64,000 nt of DNA from JBBBNV01 sp037137075 (GTDB lineage Bacteria > Bacillota > Bacilli > Paenibacillales > NBRC-103111). Every line of letters starts with the position of its first letter. Positions within the stretch are counted from its first letter, which is position 1. The notes beneath the pieces were generated by a model. The model saw nothing but the letters and a program-made list of their open reading frames with translations. It did no database searches and was not told the origin of the DNA. Made by a program: the position numbers and the translations under genes. The DNA is taken from the NCBI RefSeq assembly GCF_037137075.1, contig NZ_JBBBNV010000022.1:1-64000 (forward strand), given 5' to 3'. This document shows, piece by piece, positions 9,440 to 17,148 of this stretch.

Positions 9440-10195
9440 CTACACACCGCCATATCGCCGTGCGCGGCGCTGGTACTCCGCAATGGCTTCATAGAAATCA
9501 TCTGTCGTGAAATCGGGCCAAAACTTGTCCGTAAACCACAGCTCGGAATAGGCCATTTGCCACAGCAAGAAATTACTGATTCGAATCTCACCGCTTGTGC
9601 GAATCATCAAATCCGGATCGGGAAGCCCCTTGGTTAGCAAATAGCCGCTGTATACATCCTCATCTATCATATCCGGCGCCAGTGTTCCGTTTTGAACATC
9701 GGCGACCAGATTTCGAATACCATCAAGCATTTCGGCCCTGCTCCCATAGTTCAGAGCGAAATTTAGAATCAGGCCAGTATTATTCTCTGTGCGCTTCATC
9801 GCAGCTTTAACCGGTTCCAGCGTATGCTCCGGCAAGCCCCGCTCCCAGCCAATCATCCGGATTTGCACATTATTCGCCATTAACTCATCGATTTCCAAGG
9901 GAAAAAATTCTTGAGGCAGCTTCATTAGAAACTCAACCTCATCCTTAGGGCGCTTCCAATTTTCAGTGGAAAAAGCATAAAGAGTCAGGACTTCAACACC
10001 AAGCTTACTCGCAGCCACAGCAATTTTTCTGACATTCTTCATTCCGCTGTGATGCCCGGCTACCCGGGGAAGCCCCCGCTGCTTGGCCCATCTTCCGTTT
10101 CCGTCCATAATGACAGCCACATGCCGCGGAACGTTGACTTTATCCAATTCTGAAGCATTGGTTTTGCTTCCCTTGCTTTGAAACCAATTCAGCAT
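9440..10195 (-). CDS. uppS: Undecaprenyl diphosphate synthase (cis-prenyltransferase)
   Basis: Condenses isopentenyl diphosphate onto farnesyl diphosphate to make the C55 lipid carrier for cell-wall polymers. The 251 residues include the catalytic Asp region VAVIMDGNGRWAKQRG (Asp31), HHSGMKNVRK, TLYAFSTENWKRP, ILNFALNYGSRAE and the C-terminal RTSGEIRISNFLLWQMAYSE...FWPDF motif. It sits 32 bases upstream of cdsA, so the two are probably translated from one message. Confidence 0.97.
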   Translation of the reverse strand: MLNWFQSKGSKTNASELDKVNVPRHVAVIMDGNGRWAKQRGLPRVAGHHSGMKNVRKIAVAASKLGVEVLTLYAFSTENWKRPKDEVEFLMKLPQEFFPLEIDELMANNVQIRMIGWERGLPEHTLEPVKAAMKRTENNTGLILNFALNYGSRAEMLDGIRNLVADVQNGTLAPDMIDEDVYSGYLLTKGLPDPDLMIRTSGEIRISNFLLWQMAYSELWFTDKFWPDFTTDDFYEAIAEYQRRARRYGGV

Positions 10196-10234
10196 CCGAC
10201 TTCCCCCATCTAGGTGATTAACTCCGGCCCATAG

Positions 10235-10260
10235 AAAAAATCCCCCTCCGAACAGGGGGG
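10235..10260 (-). terminator. Intrinsic terminator after frr
   Basis: On the minus strand CCCCCT-GTTCGG-AGGGGG forms a six-base-pair GC stem followed by ATTTTTTC, 21 bases past the frr stop and 40 bases before uppS. Confidence 0.8.
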
Positions 10261-10281
10261 TGGAATGCCAGCGAGCTTCGC

Positions 10282-10836
10282 TTACACTTCCATAATTTCT
10301 TTTTCTTTTGCGGCCAGTGCCTTGTCAACCTCTTGAATAAACTTGTCGGTGGACTTTTGAATGTCATCCTGATGACGGCGCGACTCATCTTCCGATACGC
10401 CGTTTTTCTCAAGCTTTTTGATTTCTTCATTAGCATCGCGGCGGATGTTGCGAACAGCAACCTTCGCTTCTTCGCCATATTTTTTGGTCAGCTTTACCAG
10501 CTCTGCACGGCGTTCCTCCGTCAAAGCCGGAATGACAAGGCGAATGATGGTGCCATCGTTGCTTGGAGTTAATCCCAGCTCTGACTTCATGATTGCCTTC
10601 TCAATCGCAGCCAAAGAAGATTTGTCCCAAGGCTGGATAATCAGCGTGCGGGAATCGGGCGTATTAATGTTGGCAAGCTGATTTACAGGTGTCATCGACC
10701 CGTAGTATTCGACTTGAACCCGATCCAGCAATGCAGGTGTAGCGCGTCCGGCGCGCAGCGAGCCGAGTTCTCTTTTCAAAGAAGCAATTGCTTTATCCAT
10801 ACGATCTTCCGCATTTTTTTTGATGGATTGAGGCAT
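10282..10836 (-). CDS. frr: Ribosome recycling factor
   Basis: Splits post-termination ribosomes together with EF-G. The 184-residue protein is of usual length and shows the family signatures: LRAGRATPALLDRVQVEYYGSMTPVNQLANI and IQPWDKSSLAAIEKAI, then a long charged helical C-terminal domain (VRNIRRDANEEIKKLEK) ending with a basic/acidic helix. It starts three bases after pyrH, so the pair is translationally close. A strong terminator follows. Confidence 0.98.
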   Translation of the reverse strand: MPQSIKKNAEDRMDKAIASLKRELGSLRAGRATPALLDRVQVEYYGSMTPVNQLANINTPDSRTLIIQPWDKSSLAAIEKAIMKSELGLTPSNDGTIIRLVIPALTEERRAELVKLTKKYGEEAKVAVRNIRRDANEEIKKLEKNGVSEDESRRHQDDIQKSTDKFIQEVDKALAAKEKEIMEV

Positions 10837-10839
10837 TCC

Positions 10840-11565
10840 TCATACACTCCCTTTTACAATCGTGCCTATTTTTTCACCAAGAACAACCCGCTTGATGTTC
10901 CCTTGTTCCGTAATGGAGAAAACAATAAGCGGAATGTTGTTATCCATACAAAGCGAGGATGCAGTGGAATCCATTACACCTAACCCTTTGTTGAGAACTT
11001 CGAGGTAAGTCAAGGTTTCATACTTCTCTGCGGTTTCATCCTTAAACGGATCTGCGCTGTAAACGCCATCCACTTTATTTTTTGCCATCAGGATAACTTC
11101 CGCTTCGATTTCGGCCGCACGCAGCGCTGCAGTCGTATCGGTCGAGAAGTACGGATTCCCGGTGCCCGAAGCAAAAATAACAACTCGTCCTTTTTCCAAG
11201 TGGCGAATAGCCCGGCGGCGGATATATGGCTCAGCGATTTGCTGCATGGCGATCGATGTTTGTACTCGTGTCGGCACTCCGATTTGCTCTAATGCATCCT
11301 GAAGAGCAAGCGAGTTCATGACGGTAGCGAGCATGCCCATATAGTCGGCTGTCGCCCGGTCCATTCCCTTGGAGCTGCCGGAAATGCCGCGCCAAATGTT
11401 GCCGCCGCCTACTACAACAGCAACCTCTACCCCCAAATCAACGACATCCTTCACTTGCTCGGCAATGGATGAAATCATGTGCGAATCGATGCCAAAACCG
11501 ACCTGACCAGCCAGAGCTTCTCCGCTCAGCTTCAAAATTACCCGTTTAAAAACCGGTTGTCCCAA
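10840..11565 (-). CDS. pyrH: UMP kinase
   Basis: Phosphorylates UMP to UDP; bacterial type of the amino-acid-kinase fold, hexameric. From the TTG at 11565 (GGAGG nine bases upstream) the protein has 241 residues and begins GQPVFKRVILKLSGEAL, the family's usual N-terminus; a longer reading adds 11 basic residues not seen in homologues. Other signatures are VVGGGNIWRG, TADYMGMLATVMN, FASGTGNPYFSTDTTAALRA and KNKVDGVYSADP. It lies between tsf and frr, as in most Firmicutes. Confidence 0.97.
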   Translation of the reverse strand: MGQPVFKRVILKLSGEALAGQVGFGIDSHMISSIAEQVKDVVDLGVEVAVVVGGGNIWRGISGSSKGMDRATADYMGMLATVMNSLALQDALEQIGVPTRVQTSIAMQQIAEPYIRRRAIRHLEKGRVVIFASGTGNPYFSTDTTAALRAAEIEAEVILMAKNKVDGVYSADPFKDETAEKYETLTYLEVLNKGLGVMDSTASSLCMDNNIPLIVFSITEQGNIKRVVLGEKIGTIVKGSV

Positions 11566-11604
11566 CCTCGTTCGCCTCCGTTCCTTAAGTAAAACCACTT
11601 CTGT

Positions 11605-11633
11605 CTAAAAAAGAAGGAACACGGCGGTGTTCC
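11605..11633 (-). terminator. Intrinsic terminator/attenuator between tsf and pyrH
   Basis: On the minus strand GGAACAC-CGCC-GTGTTCC forms a perfect seven-pair stem followed by TTCTTTTTT, 24 bases after the tsf stop and 39 bases before pyrH. Confidence 0.8.
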
Positions 11634-11657
11634 ATTCAGGCGTGCTGCATATGAATA

Positions 11658-12308
11658 TTATTGTTGTACTTGTGCCATAACTTCTTCAACGAAGTTGTCT
11701 TGTTTTTTCTCCAGGCCTTCACCCAGCTCGTAACGAACAAAACGGCGGATGGAGATGTTCTCACCGATAGAAGCAATTTTCTCATTCAGCAACGTTTCAA
11801 TCGTTTTGTCTTGGTCTTTAATGAAGGATTGCTCCAGCAAGCAGAATTCTTCATAGTATTTGCTCAAACGGCCTTCAACCATTTTCTCAACGATGTTTGC
11901 CGGTTTGCCTTCGTTCAATGCTTGAGCTTTCAGGATTTCACGCTCTTTATCCAGCTCTTCCTGGGAAACTTCTTCGCGACGAATGAATTTCGGATTTGCA
12001 GCTGCGATTTGCAGTGCAATGTCCCGTACAAATTCACGGAACGCTTCGTTTTTAGCAACGAAATCCGTTTCACAGTTTACTTCCACCAGAACACCGATAC
12101 GGCCGTTAGCGTGGATGTAGGATTCAACCAAGCCTTCGGATGCAACGCGGCCCGCTTTTTTTGCGGCAGCAGCCAGACCTTTTTCACGAAGAACTTCAGC
12201 AGCGCGAGTGATATCGCCATTTGCTTCTTCCAGTGCTTTTTTGCAATCCAGCATCCCCGCACCTGTTTTTTCACGCAATTCTTTAACCATAGCAGCAGTA
12301 ACAGCCAT
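11658..12308 (-). CDS. tsf: Translation elongation factor Ts
   Basis: Guanine-nucleotide exchange factor for EF-Tu. The ATG at 12308 has GGGAGG nine bases upstream and gives 216 residues beginning MAVTAAMVKELREKTGAGMLD, the UBA-like N-terminal domain. It is followed by the conserved CKKALEEANGD, LVEVNCETDFVAKNEAF, and a short core and C-terminal domain. The length is that of the short Bacillus/Paenibacillus form. It follows rpsB across a terminator-like hairpin. Confidence 0.97.
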   Translation of the reverse strand: MAVTAAMVKELREKTGAGMLDCKKALEEANGDITRAAEVLREKGLAAAAKKAGRVASEGLVESYIHANGRIGVLVEVNCETDFVAKNEAFREFVRDIALQIAAANPKFIRREEVSQEELDKEREILKAQALNEGKPANIVEKMVEGRLSKYYEEFCLLEQSFIKDQDKTIETLLNEKIASIGENISIRRFVRYELGEGLEKKQDNFVEEVMAQVQQ

Positions 12309-12353
12309 TCTCAAAAACCTCCCGATTTTATTTATGTACCCTTGTATTCACTC

Positions 12354-12397
12354 AAAAAAAGGGCGGTGAGAGGTTATGTAACCTATCAACCACCCTT
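12354..12397 (-). terminator. Intrinsic terminator/attenuator between rpsB and tsf
   Basis: On the minus strand a long hairpin built on AAGGG...CCCTT with an inner AGGTT-ACAT-AACCT stem runs into TTTTTTTG. It lies 13 bases after the rpsB stop and 45 bases before tsf, so it probably lets only part of the rpsB transcripts continue into tsf. Confidence 0.8.
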
Positions 12398-12410
12398 GCC
12401 GTTTTATTTA

Positions 12411-13109
12411 TTAAGCTGTTGTTTGCTCACCTTGATGAGCTTCAATAACTGCATCAGCGATTTTAGCTGTGAGCAGTTTAACAGCGCGGATTGCATCGTC
12501 GTTACCAGGGATAACATAGTCGATTTCATCCGGATCGCAGTTTGTATCAACGATACCAACGATTGGAATACCAAGCTTGCGAGCTTCTGCAACAGCAATA
12601 CGCTCTTTACGCGGGTCGATGATGAACAGCGCGCTTGGCAAGCCTTTCATATTTTTAATGCCGCCGAGGAATTTCTCAAGGCGCTCTTTCTCTTTGCGGA
12701 GAATGATAACTTCTTTCTTAGGAAGAACTTCGAAAGTACCGTCTTCTTCCCAACGCTCCAGCAATTTCAAACGGTCGATCCGTTTTTGAATCGTTTGGAA
12801 GTTGGTCAATGTACCACCGAGCCAACGTTGGTTGATGTAGTACATGCCGCAGCGCTCAGCTTCTTCTTTAACAGAATCCTGAGCTTGCTTTTTAGTGCCT
12901 ACGAACAGGATTGTGCCGTTTTCTTCGGACACGGATTTTACAAAGTTGTAAGCTTCCTCAACTTTTTTGACCGTTTTTTGCAGGTCGATGATGTAAATTC
13001 CGTTTCTTTCAGTGAAGATGTATCGATCCATTTTTGGATTCCAACGACGGGTTTGATGACCGAAGTGAACCCCTGCTTCAAGCAGCTGTTTCATGGAGAT
13101 AACTGCCAT
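12411..13109 (-). CDS. rpsB: 30S ribosomal protein S2
   Basis: Small-subunit protein at the back of the 30S body. The 232-residue protein shows MKQLLEAGVHFGHQTRRWNPKMDRYIFTER, IDLQKTVKKVEEAY, RWLGGTLTNF, IIDPRKERIAVAEARKLGIPIVGIVDTNCDP and VIPGNDDAIRAV, all classic S2. The ATG at 13109 has GGAGG at proper spacing; an overlapping GTG two codons earlier is too close to the SD. A folded leader and a sigma-A-like promoter lie upstream. It begins the transcription unit that follows fla/che. Confidence 0.98.
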   Translation of the reverse strand: MAVISMKQLLEAGVHFGHQTRRWNPKMDRYIFTERNGIYIIDLQKTVKKVEEAYNFVKSVSEENGTILFVGTKKQAQDSVKEEAERCGMYYINQRWLGGTLTNFQTIQKRIDRLKLLERWEEDGTFEVLPKKEVIILRKEKERLEKFLGGIKNMKGLPSALFIIDPRKERIAVAEARKLGIPIVGIVDTNCDPDEIDYVIPGNDDAIRAVKLLTAKIADAVIEAHQGEQTTA

Positions 13110-13235
13110 CTTCACACACCTCCTCTAGTTTTGGTTTTGTAGTGGTCCTCCGCGAAGTTCATCCCCGGCCAAAACTTCCATCCGGAAGCACCCTTGACCG
13201 AATTCGTCCGCGTGTGGTTTTTAACACCGTCAATA
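13110..13235 (-). promoter_or_regulatory. Structured 5' leader of rpsB
   Basis: The minus strand contains a nested hairpin: an outer stem pairing 13194-13200 with 13166-13172 (seven pairs, one G-U) and an inner CTTCC-GGAT-GGAAG stem at 13175-13188. Ribosomal-protein operons often carry leaders bound by their own product. Whether S2 binds this one is inference; I know of no named Firmicute family that it matches. Confidence 0.5.
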
Positions 13236-13264
13236 ACTATAACATAAGTAAAAATCGGATGCAA
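13236..13264 (-). promoter_or_regulatory. Sigma-A-like promoter for rpsB
   Basis: The minus strand shows TTGCAT (13259-13264), 17 bases, then TATAGT (13236-13241). This gives a leader of about 120 bases before rpsB. It lies just after the end of the fla/che genes, where no terminator is visible. Confidence 0.6.
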
Positions 13265-13281
13265 CTTCAATTCTTACTGTA

Positions 13282-13320
13282 TTTCATCTTGTAATTTCAT
13301 CTTGTATTTTCATCTTGTCA
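13282..13320. repeat. Three tandem 13-base repeats
   Basis: TTTCATCTTGTNN is repeated exactly three times (13282-13294, 13295-13307, 13308-13320), with a partial TCATGTAAG copy after it. It lies between the stop of the MltG-like gene and the rpsB promoter. Function unknown; it may be a protein-binding array or simple slippage. Confidence 0.85.
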
Positions 13321-13333
13321 TCATGTAAGCCCC

Positions 13334-13903
13334 TTAACGGGTTGTAAGCCTTTTGACTACCTCAGCGACATCCGGCGTTCCTTCAAATGTGTATGTGGTG
13401 GCGATAATCTTATCGTTCAGCTGCTGTTGAATAATCAGATTCAAGAAGGACTGCTGGTCCGTAATAATGCCCGCATTCGCCAGAAGCGCGGCCGTGCCTG
13501 CCGCAGTGCTTCCGGGGGGCACGGTCACCGATTTCTTCGGCAAAGACACCACAGGCGCCTCTGCCTGAGCAACAGGTGCCGCCGCGGCTGGAGGCAGCGC
13601 TTCTTGAGCTGCAGCCGCCGCGGCTGGCACTGCCTCCTTGGGAGGCTGCACCTCCGGAGCCTTGGCGACCGCGGCTGCCTTCTCTGCATCCGGCTGCGCA
13701 GGTGTATCAGCCTGATCGGCAGCGGATACTAATTTATATCCCTGTTTGCGAGCAAATTGTTCCAGCGCCTCCTTAGTCAGCTCGGCGGGCTGCTCCTTCG
13801 TACGCTGCTCAATTGACTGTGCGGAATGGACAAGCTGAAGCATAATGGTAGCGGCGATAATTCCGATTCCAAGACCGCTAAGAAACGATTTGTTACGAAT
13901 CAC
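13334..13903 (-). CDS. Membrane-anchored protein with the LysM-like domain of MltG only
   Basis: The GTG at 13903 (GGAGG nine bases upstream) gives 189 residues: a basic start, one membrane helix (FLSGLGIGIIAATIMLQLV), an Ala/Pro-rich linker of about 80 residues, and a C-terminal module with VPPGSTAAGTAALLANAGII...TYTFEGTPDVAEVVKRLTT. That module resembles the LysM-like part of MltG/YceG endolytic transglycosylases; the catalytic domain is absent, so cutting activity is not expected. It may bind peptidoglycan outside the membrane. It overlaps the SwrB-like gene by 11 bases and is the last gene of the flagellar cluster. The family assignment rests on pattern recognition only. Confidence 0.7.
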   Translation of the reverse strand: MIRNKSFLSGLGIGIIAATIMLQLVHSAQSIEQRTKEQPAELTKEALEQFARKQGYKLVSAADQADTPAQPDAEKAAAVAKAPEVQPPKEAVPAAAAAAQEALPPAAAAPVAQAEAPVVSLPKKSVTVPPGSTAAGTAALLANAGIITDQQSFLNLIIQQQLNDKIIATTYTFEGTPDVAEVVKRLTTR

Positions 13904-14483
13904 GCGCCTCTTCCTCCTGCTTGGACAGCTGCATAATGAGCATAACTTCACCTTTATTCATATTCAGCGTCTTGGCGATAAGATCAATGGATTTGCCTTC
14001 CTGATGTAGTTGAAACAGTTCCGAGTAACGGTCTCTCATTGTATTTCCAAGCGCCGGCTGATCCTCCTGACCGGCTGCTGAGTTGTCCATAGCAAGTTCA
14101 GCCTGCTCCTCAGGCCTAGTATCAAACTCCAAAGCAGAGGCGGCCGCTTCCGGCTCGCTTGGAAGCGGTGTAAGCAATTGCTGCTTGCTTCGCTCCTCCA
14201 CTTGCTGAAGCTGCTGCGCAAATTGCTGGTTCGATTGCTCCAGCATTTGAATTTTATGAAGCAGTTGTTGGGTCTGCTCGCGTTGTTCCTTCTTCATATC
14301 CGTTACTAGTTCAACAAGCTGTTTATTTTCTTCTTCCAAATCGGAAGAAAATTGTTCAATCGTTTGTTCAATCTCTTTTATGACATCCTGCTGAGCAGAT
14401 GCATCCTTTTTCTTCGGAAGCATCCATGCCACAACAAGAACGCCTGCTCCAAGAAGCACTAAATACATCCAAGCGGATTCCAA
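13893..14483 (-). CDS. SwrB-like/DUF6115-type membrane protein downstream of sigD
   Basis: This protein of about 196 residues has one N-terminal membrane helix (MYLVLLGAGVLVVAWML), a long Gln/Glu-rich coiled coil (about 30-110) and a C-terminal helix-turn-helix-like end (IDLIAKTLNMNKGEVMLIMQLSK). The plan and position match B. subtilis SwrB (YlxL), which helps activate the flagellar export apparatus; sequence identity could not be measured. The TTG at 14483 has AAAGG about eight bases upstream; a GTG at 14492 is too close to that SD. It overlaps the following gene. Confidence 0.65.
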   Translation of the reverse strand: MESAWMYLVLLGAGVLVVAWMLPKKKDASAQQDVIKEIEQTIEQFSSDLEEENKQLVELVTDMKKEQREQTQQLLHKIQMLEQSNQQFAQQLQQVEERSKQQLLTPLPSEPEAAASALEFDTRPEEQAELAMDNSAAGQEDQPALGNTMRDRYSELFQLHQEGKSIDLIAKTLNMNKGEVMLIMQLSKQEEEARDS

Positions 14484-14547
14484 TAGACTCACCTTTTTTT
14501 CATCGAAAATAAAATAACTGCCGAATCTGGTTGTACTACGATGAATG

Positions 14548-14880
14548 CTACACGGTTAGATCAACATGCTTTCCTTTATAAGGATGCACAGAAGGAACGT
14601 GAACATTGGTTTCCTCTACAGCGTCAAGATTTGCCGCTGTTTGCTTATTTCTTCCCTTCCGCTGCTTATCCTGCTCGGACTGCTGCTTGCTTTGAATATT
14701 CGCCTCCGGCGAAGCGTTCACTTCCATTGGCTTACTTCGCTGCTCTTCACTCGTCTTCATGGAAGCCGATGCCATTGCCGCTTGGTCGTGAATCAGCTTA
14801 TTGGACTGGTTTTGCTGGATCGTGCCGATCTCCTGCGTTTTAGGTATCGCTATTTGCAGCTCCACAAGTTTTAAACTCAC
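14548..14880 (-). CDS. Small hydrophilic protein of unknown function in the flagellar cluster
   Basis: About 110 residues from the GTG at 14880 (GGGAGGGA six bases upstream). It begins SLKLVELQIAIPKTQEIG, then is rich in Gln, Lys and Ser with no hydrophobic segment, and ends HPYKGKHVDLTV. It looks disordered in the middle with short conserved-looking ends. It lies between the FapA-like gene and the SwrB-like gene with short gaps and its own SD, so it is probably expressed. I do not recognise a function; a flagellar-accessory role is inferred from position only. Confidence 0.65.
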   Translation of the reverse strand: MSLKLVELQIAIPKTQEIGTIQQNQSNKLIHDQAAMASASMKTSEEQRSKPMEVNASPEANIQSKQQSEQDKQRKGRNKQTAANLDAVEETNVHVPSVHPYKGKHVDLTV

Positions 14881-14912
14881 AAACAATCCCTCCCGGCAAG
14901 CATTCGCTTCAT

Positions 14913-16319
14913 TTAATTCGAAGACATGGCGATATCCCCGTCCATAAATTTAAAAGTAACCCGTGAAACCGGGTCATTGACGAATCGCGTATAGCGGCCG
15001 ATTACAATTTTGGTCCCGCCATAAACAACCGACATCGCTTCTACAGCAGCCCGTTCCGTATCTTCCAGCGTCCTTTCGATTTCGAGGATACGGTTTTTAA
15101 TCAAGCTGATTTCATCCGCTGTTTGCTTTTTGGTATGGCTCAGCTTGATTCGCATGGCAAGCCGGTCTGGATTCAATTGGCCAAGAGCAGCCATTTGGTC
15201 CAGAATGACGAGCGCTTTTTCGGTTTTATCCAAATTTTCGGCGAGCGGGCGCAATTGACCGCGCATCTCCGATAGCTCGTTTCGAAGCTCGGGCGAGACG
15301 CCGACCTCAATTGTGGTTGGGGTTGACATCGTGTTGCCGATTGTGCGCGCTTTCACTCTTTCTCCCGCCTGCACGGACCCGCCAACAATTAACCCCTTCG
15401 GCCCCTGGCAAATTACACTTTGTCCGGCGCGGATTTGGGAGTGCATGATGCTCTGCATGACAACGATATCACCCTGCGCTTCCACATTCCCCTCCTGAAT
15501 AAAGGATATTTTGATATCCTTTCCAGCCTTGACCAGACCCTTGTGATGGCCAAGTATGCCCGCACTGATCTCAATAGAGCCGCCCGCTTCGAGTTCAGCG
15601 CCTTCGACTCCTCCGATGACGCGTATGTCTCCATCTGCCTTCACCTTAAAGCCCGTCAACACGTTGCCTCGAATCACAACTGTACCTGTAAAATCAATGT
15701 TCCCCACCCGATAATCGACATCACCGTTCACCTCATATACCGGGAAGACATTAATTTTATTCCGTTCTGTTTTTACAATCAGACCGTCTATCGTGGAATA
15801 AACAAAATTTTGCTCCGGATCGGTGACTACATTTTTTCCAAGCTTGAACCGCGCTTCCTTACCTAGTAGAGCAGGGACGGCTTCACCGGTGACCGTCCTG
15901 CCCGGCCTGCCCTCCTTGGGTGCGATTCGCTCCGCAATGGGCTGGCCTTTGCGCACATTATCAAGACGGGTTACCTGCTTGTAATCCACCGTGCCGTCAT
16001 CAAGCTCAACTGGCCCCTTGACTTCGGTTGACGTGTCATTTAAAAATTGGATGTATCCGTCATCACCCGGAGCAGGTTCATCCCCCTGGGCCACAATCGC
16101 CGGTTGGGCTACAAATTGCAGCGGGTTTTGGGTAAGCTTAAACAGCATGTCATAGTCAATACCGTAAAGAACCTGATTTTTATTCAGCAATTCCTCCAAC
16201 TGACCCACTGTACAAGTGAAGTCTTCTGGCACATTGCTGAACTGCATATAAGCCTGAAGCTTGTGCTCCGACAATGAAACGGTAACACAAAGGTCTAAAG
16301 GCATGGAAGAGTCTGACAT
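14913..16319 (-). CDS. FapA-family protein (DUF342)
   Basis: 468 residues. It has an N-terminal FapA-specific region, then repetitive beta-rich segments (GDIRVIGGVEGAELEAGGSIEISAG, GNVEAQGDIVVMQSIMHSQIRAG) typical of a right-handed beta-helix/polymer-forming fold, and a C-terminal coiled coil (about 345-430) followed by VYGGTKIVIGRYTRFVND. FapA-type proteins are linked to flagellar assembly in some bacteria, but the biochemical role is not settled. It sits 23 bases after sigD, inside the fla/che cluster. The ATG has GAGGG upstream. Confidence 0.85.
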   Translation of the reverse strand: MSDSSMPLDLCVTVSLSEHKLQAYMQFSNVPEDFTCTVGQLEELLNKNQVLYGIDYDMLFKLTQNPLQFVAQPAIVAQGDEPAPGDDGYIQFLNDTSTEVKGPVELDDGTVDYKQVTRLDNVRKGQPIAERIAPKEGRPGRTVTGEAVPALLGKEARFKLGKNVVTDPEQNFVYSTIDGLIVKTERNKINVFPVYEVNGDVDYRVGNIDFTGTVVIRGNVLTGFKVKADGDIRVIGGVEGAELEAGGSIEISAGILGHHKGLVKAGKDIKISFIQEGNVEAQGDIVVMQSIMHSQIRAGQSVICQGPKGLIVGGSVQAGERVKARTIGNTMSTPTTIEVGVSPELRNELSEMRGQLRPLAENLDKTEKALVILDQMAALGQLNPDRLAMRIKLSHTKKQTADEISLIKNRILEIERTLEDTERAAVEAMSVVYGGTKIVIGRYTRFVNDPVSRVTFKFMDGDIAMSSN

Positions 16320-16342
16320 CGATCAACCCTCTTTTCAACGTA

Positions 16343-17131
16343 TTATGCATCTTGGAACAATTGATTTTTATTCCGTGCCAATGAGCCACGCAAACGCAAA
16401 ATCGCTTTCGAATGCAGCTGAGAAATCCGGGATGGAGACAGTGACATCACTTCTGCAATTTCGCTCAAGGATAACTCCTCATAATAAAACAAAGCGACGA
16501 CTGTCTTTTCTTTTTCTGTCAAACGCTCAATGGCTTTAGTCAAGCATTCCTTAAGGTAAAATTCATTGACCTTGGATTCGGGATTTTTCGCCTTCTCGTC
16601 AACGAGCAAAGAAAGTCTCGTTTCAGCTTCTTCTTCCTTAATCGGATCATCGAATGAGAAAATCGTCGTGATCGAGATATCCTGCAGCATCTGTTGAAAG
16701 TCCTTCTCACTAACCTCTAAATAATCACTAATTTCCTTGTCCGTCACGGAACGCAAGTACTTTTGTTCCAAATGCTGATAAGCTTCCTCTACCTTTTTGG
16801 CTTTTTCACGAACTGATCGCGGAACCCAATCCCCTTGACGAAGCCCGTCGATGACAGCTCCCCGGATGCGCCATGATGCGTAGGTTTCGAATTGAAGCCC
16901 CCGCCGGTAATCGAATTTGTCTATTGCATCAATGAGCCCCATGACACCGTAGCTTGCCAGATCGTCCCTGGAAACATTTTTGGGCAGACCGATGGCAAGA
17001 CGGTTAGAAACATAATCAACGAGCGGAAGGTATGTTTCAATTAATGTCTTCTTGGCCTCGGCGACACCTTCCTCCCTCCACTGAATCCACAGTTCAACAT
17101 GCGGCAAGTGGGACTGCTTCTGTTCAATCAT
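16343..17131 (-). CDS. sigD: RNA polymerase sigma factor SigD (FliA/WhiG family)
   Basis: Alternative sigma factor for late flagellar, motility and autolysin genes. About 262 residues with region 2 (YVSNRLAIGLPKNVSRDDLASYGVMGLIDAIDKFDYRRGLQFETYASWRIRGAVIDGLR split across 2.1-2.4), region 3 (DWVPRSVREKAKKVEEAY) and region 4 with a helix-turn-helix (LSLSEIAEVMSLSPSRISQLHSKA). The ATG at 17131 has GGAAGGGTG upstream; an ATG at 17152 overlaps the previous stop but has no SD. In B. subtilis its level depends on readthrough to the far end of fla/che, and its distal place here is the same. Confidence 0.97.
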   Translation of the reverse strand: MIEQKQSHLPHVELWIQWREEGVAEAKKTLIETYLPLVDYVSNRLAIGLPKNVSRDDLASYGVMGLIDAIDKFDYRRGLQFETYASWRIRGAVIDGLRQGDWVPRSVREKAKKVEEAYQHLEQKYLRSVTDKEISDYLEVSEKDFQQMLQDISITTIFSFDDPIKEEEAETRLSLLVDEKAKNPESKVNEFYLKECLTKAIERLTEKEKTVVALFYYEELSLSEIAEVMSLSPSRISQLHSKAILRLRGSLARNKNQLFQDA

Positions 17132-17148
17132 AGGTTCACCCTTCCTTC

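Noticed and set aside
11661..13142. Long plus-strand open frame (493 codons) opposite tsf and rpsB
   Set aside because: It is antisense to two certain genes with strong codon bias, which often leaves a stop-free opposite frame. Its protein is rich in Phe/Asn/Cys and has no family features.
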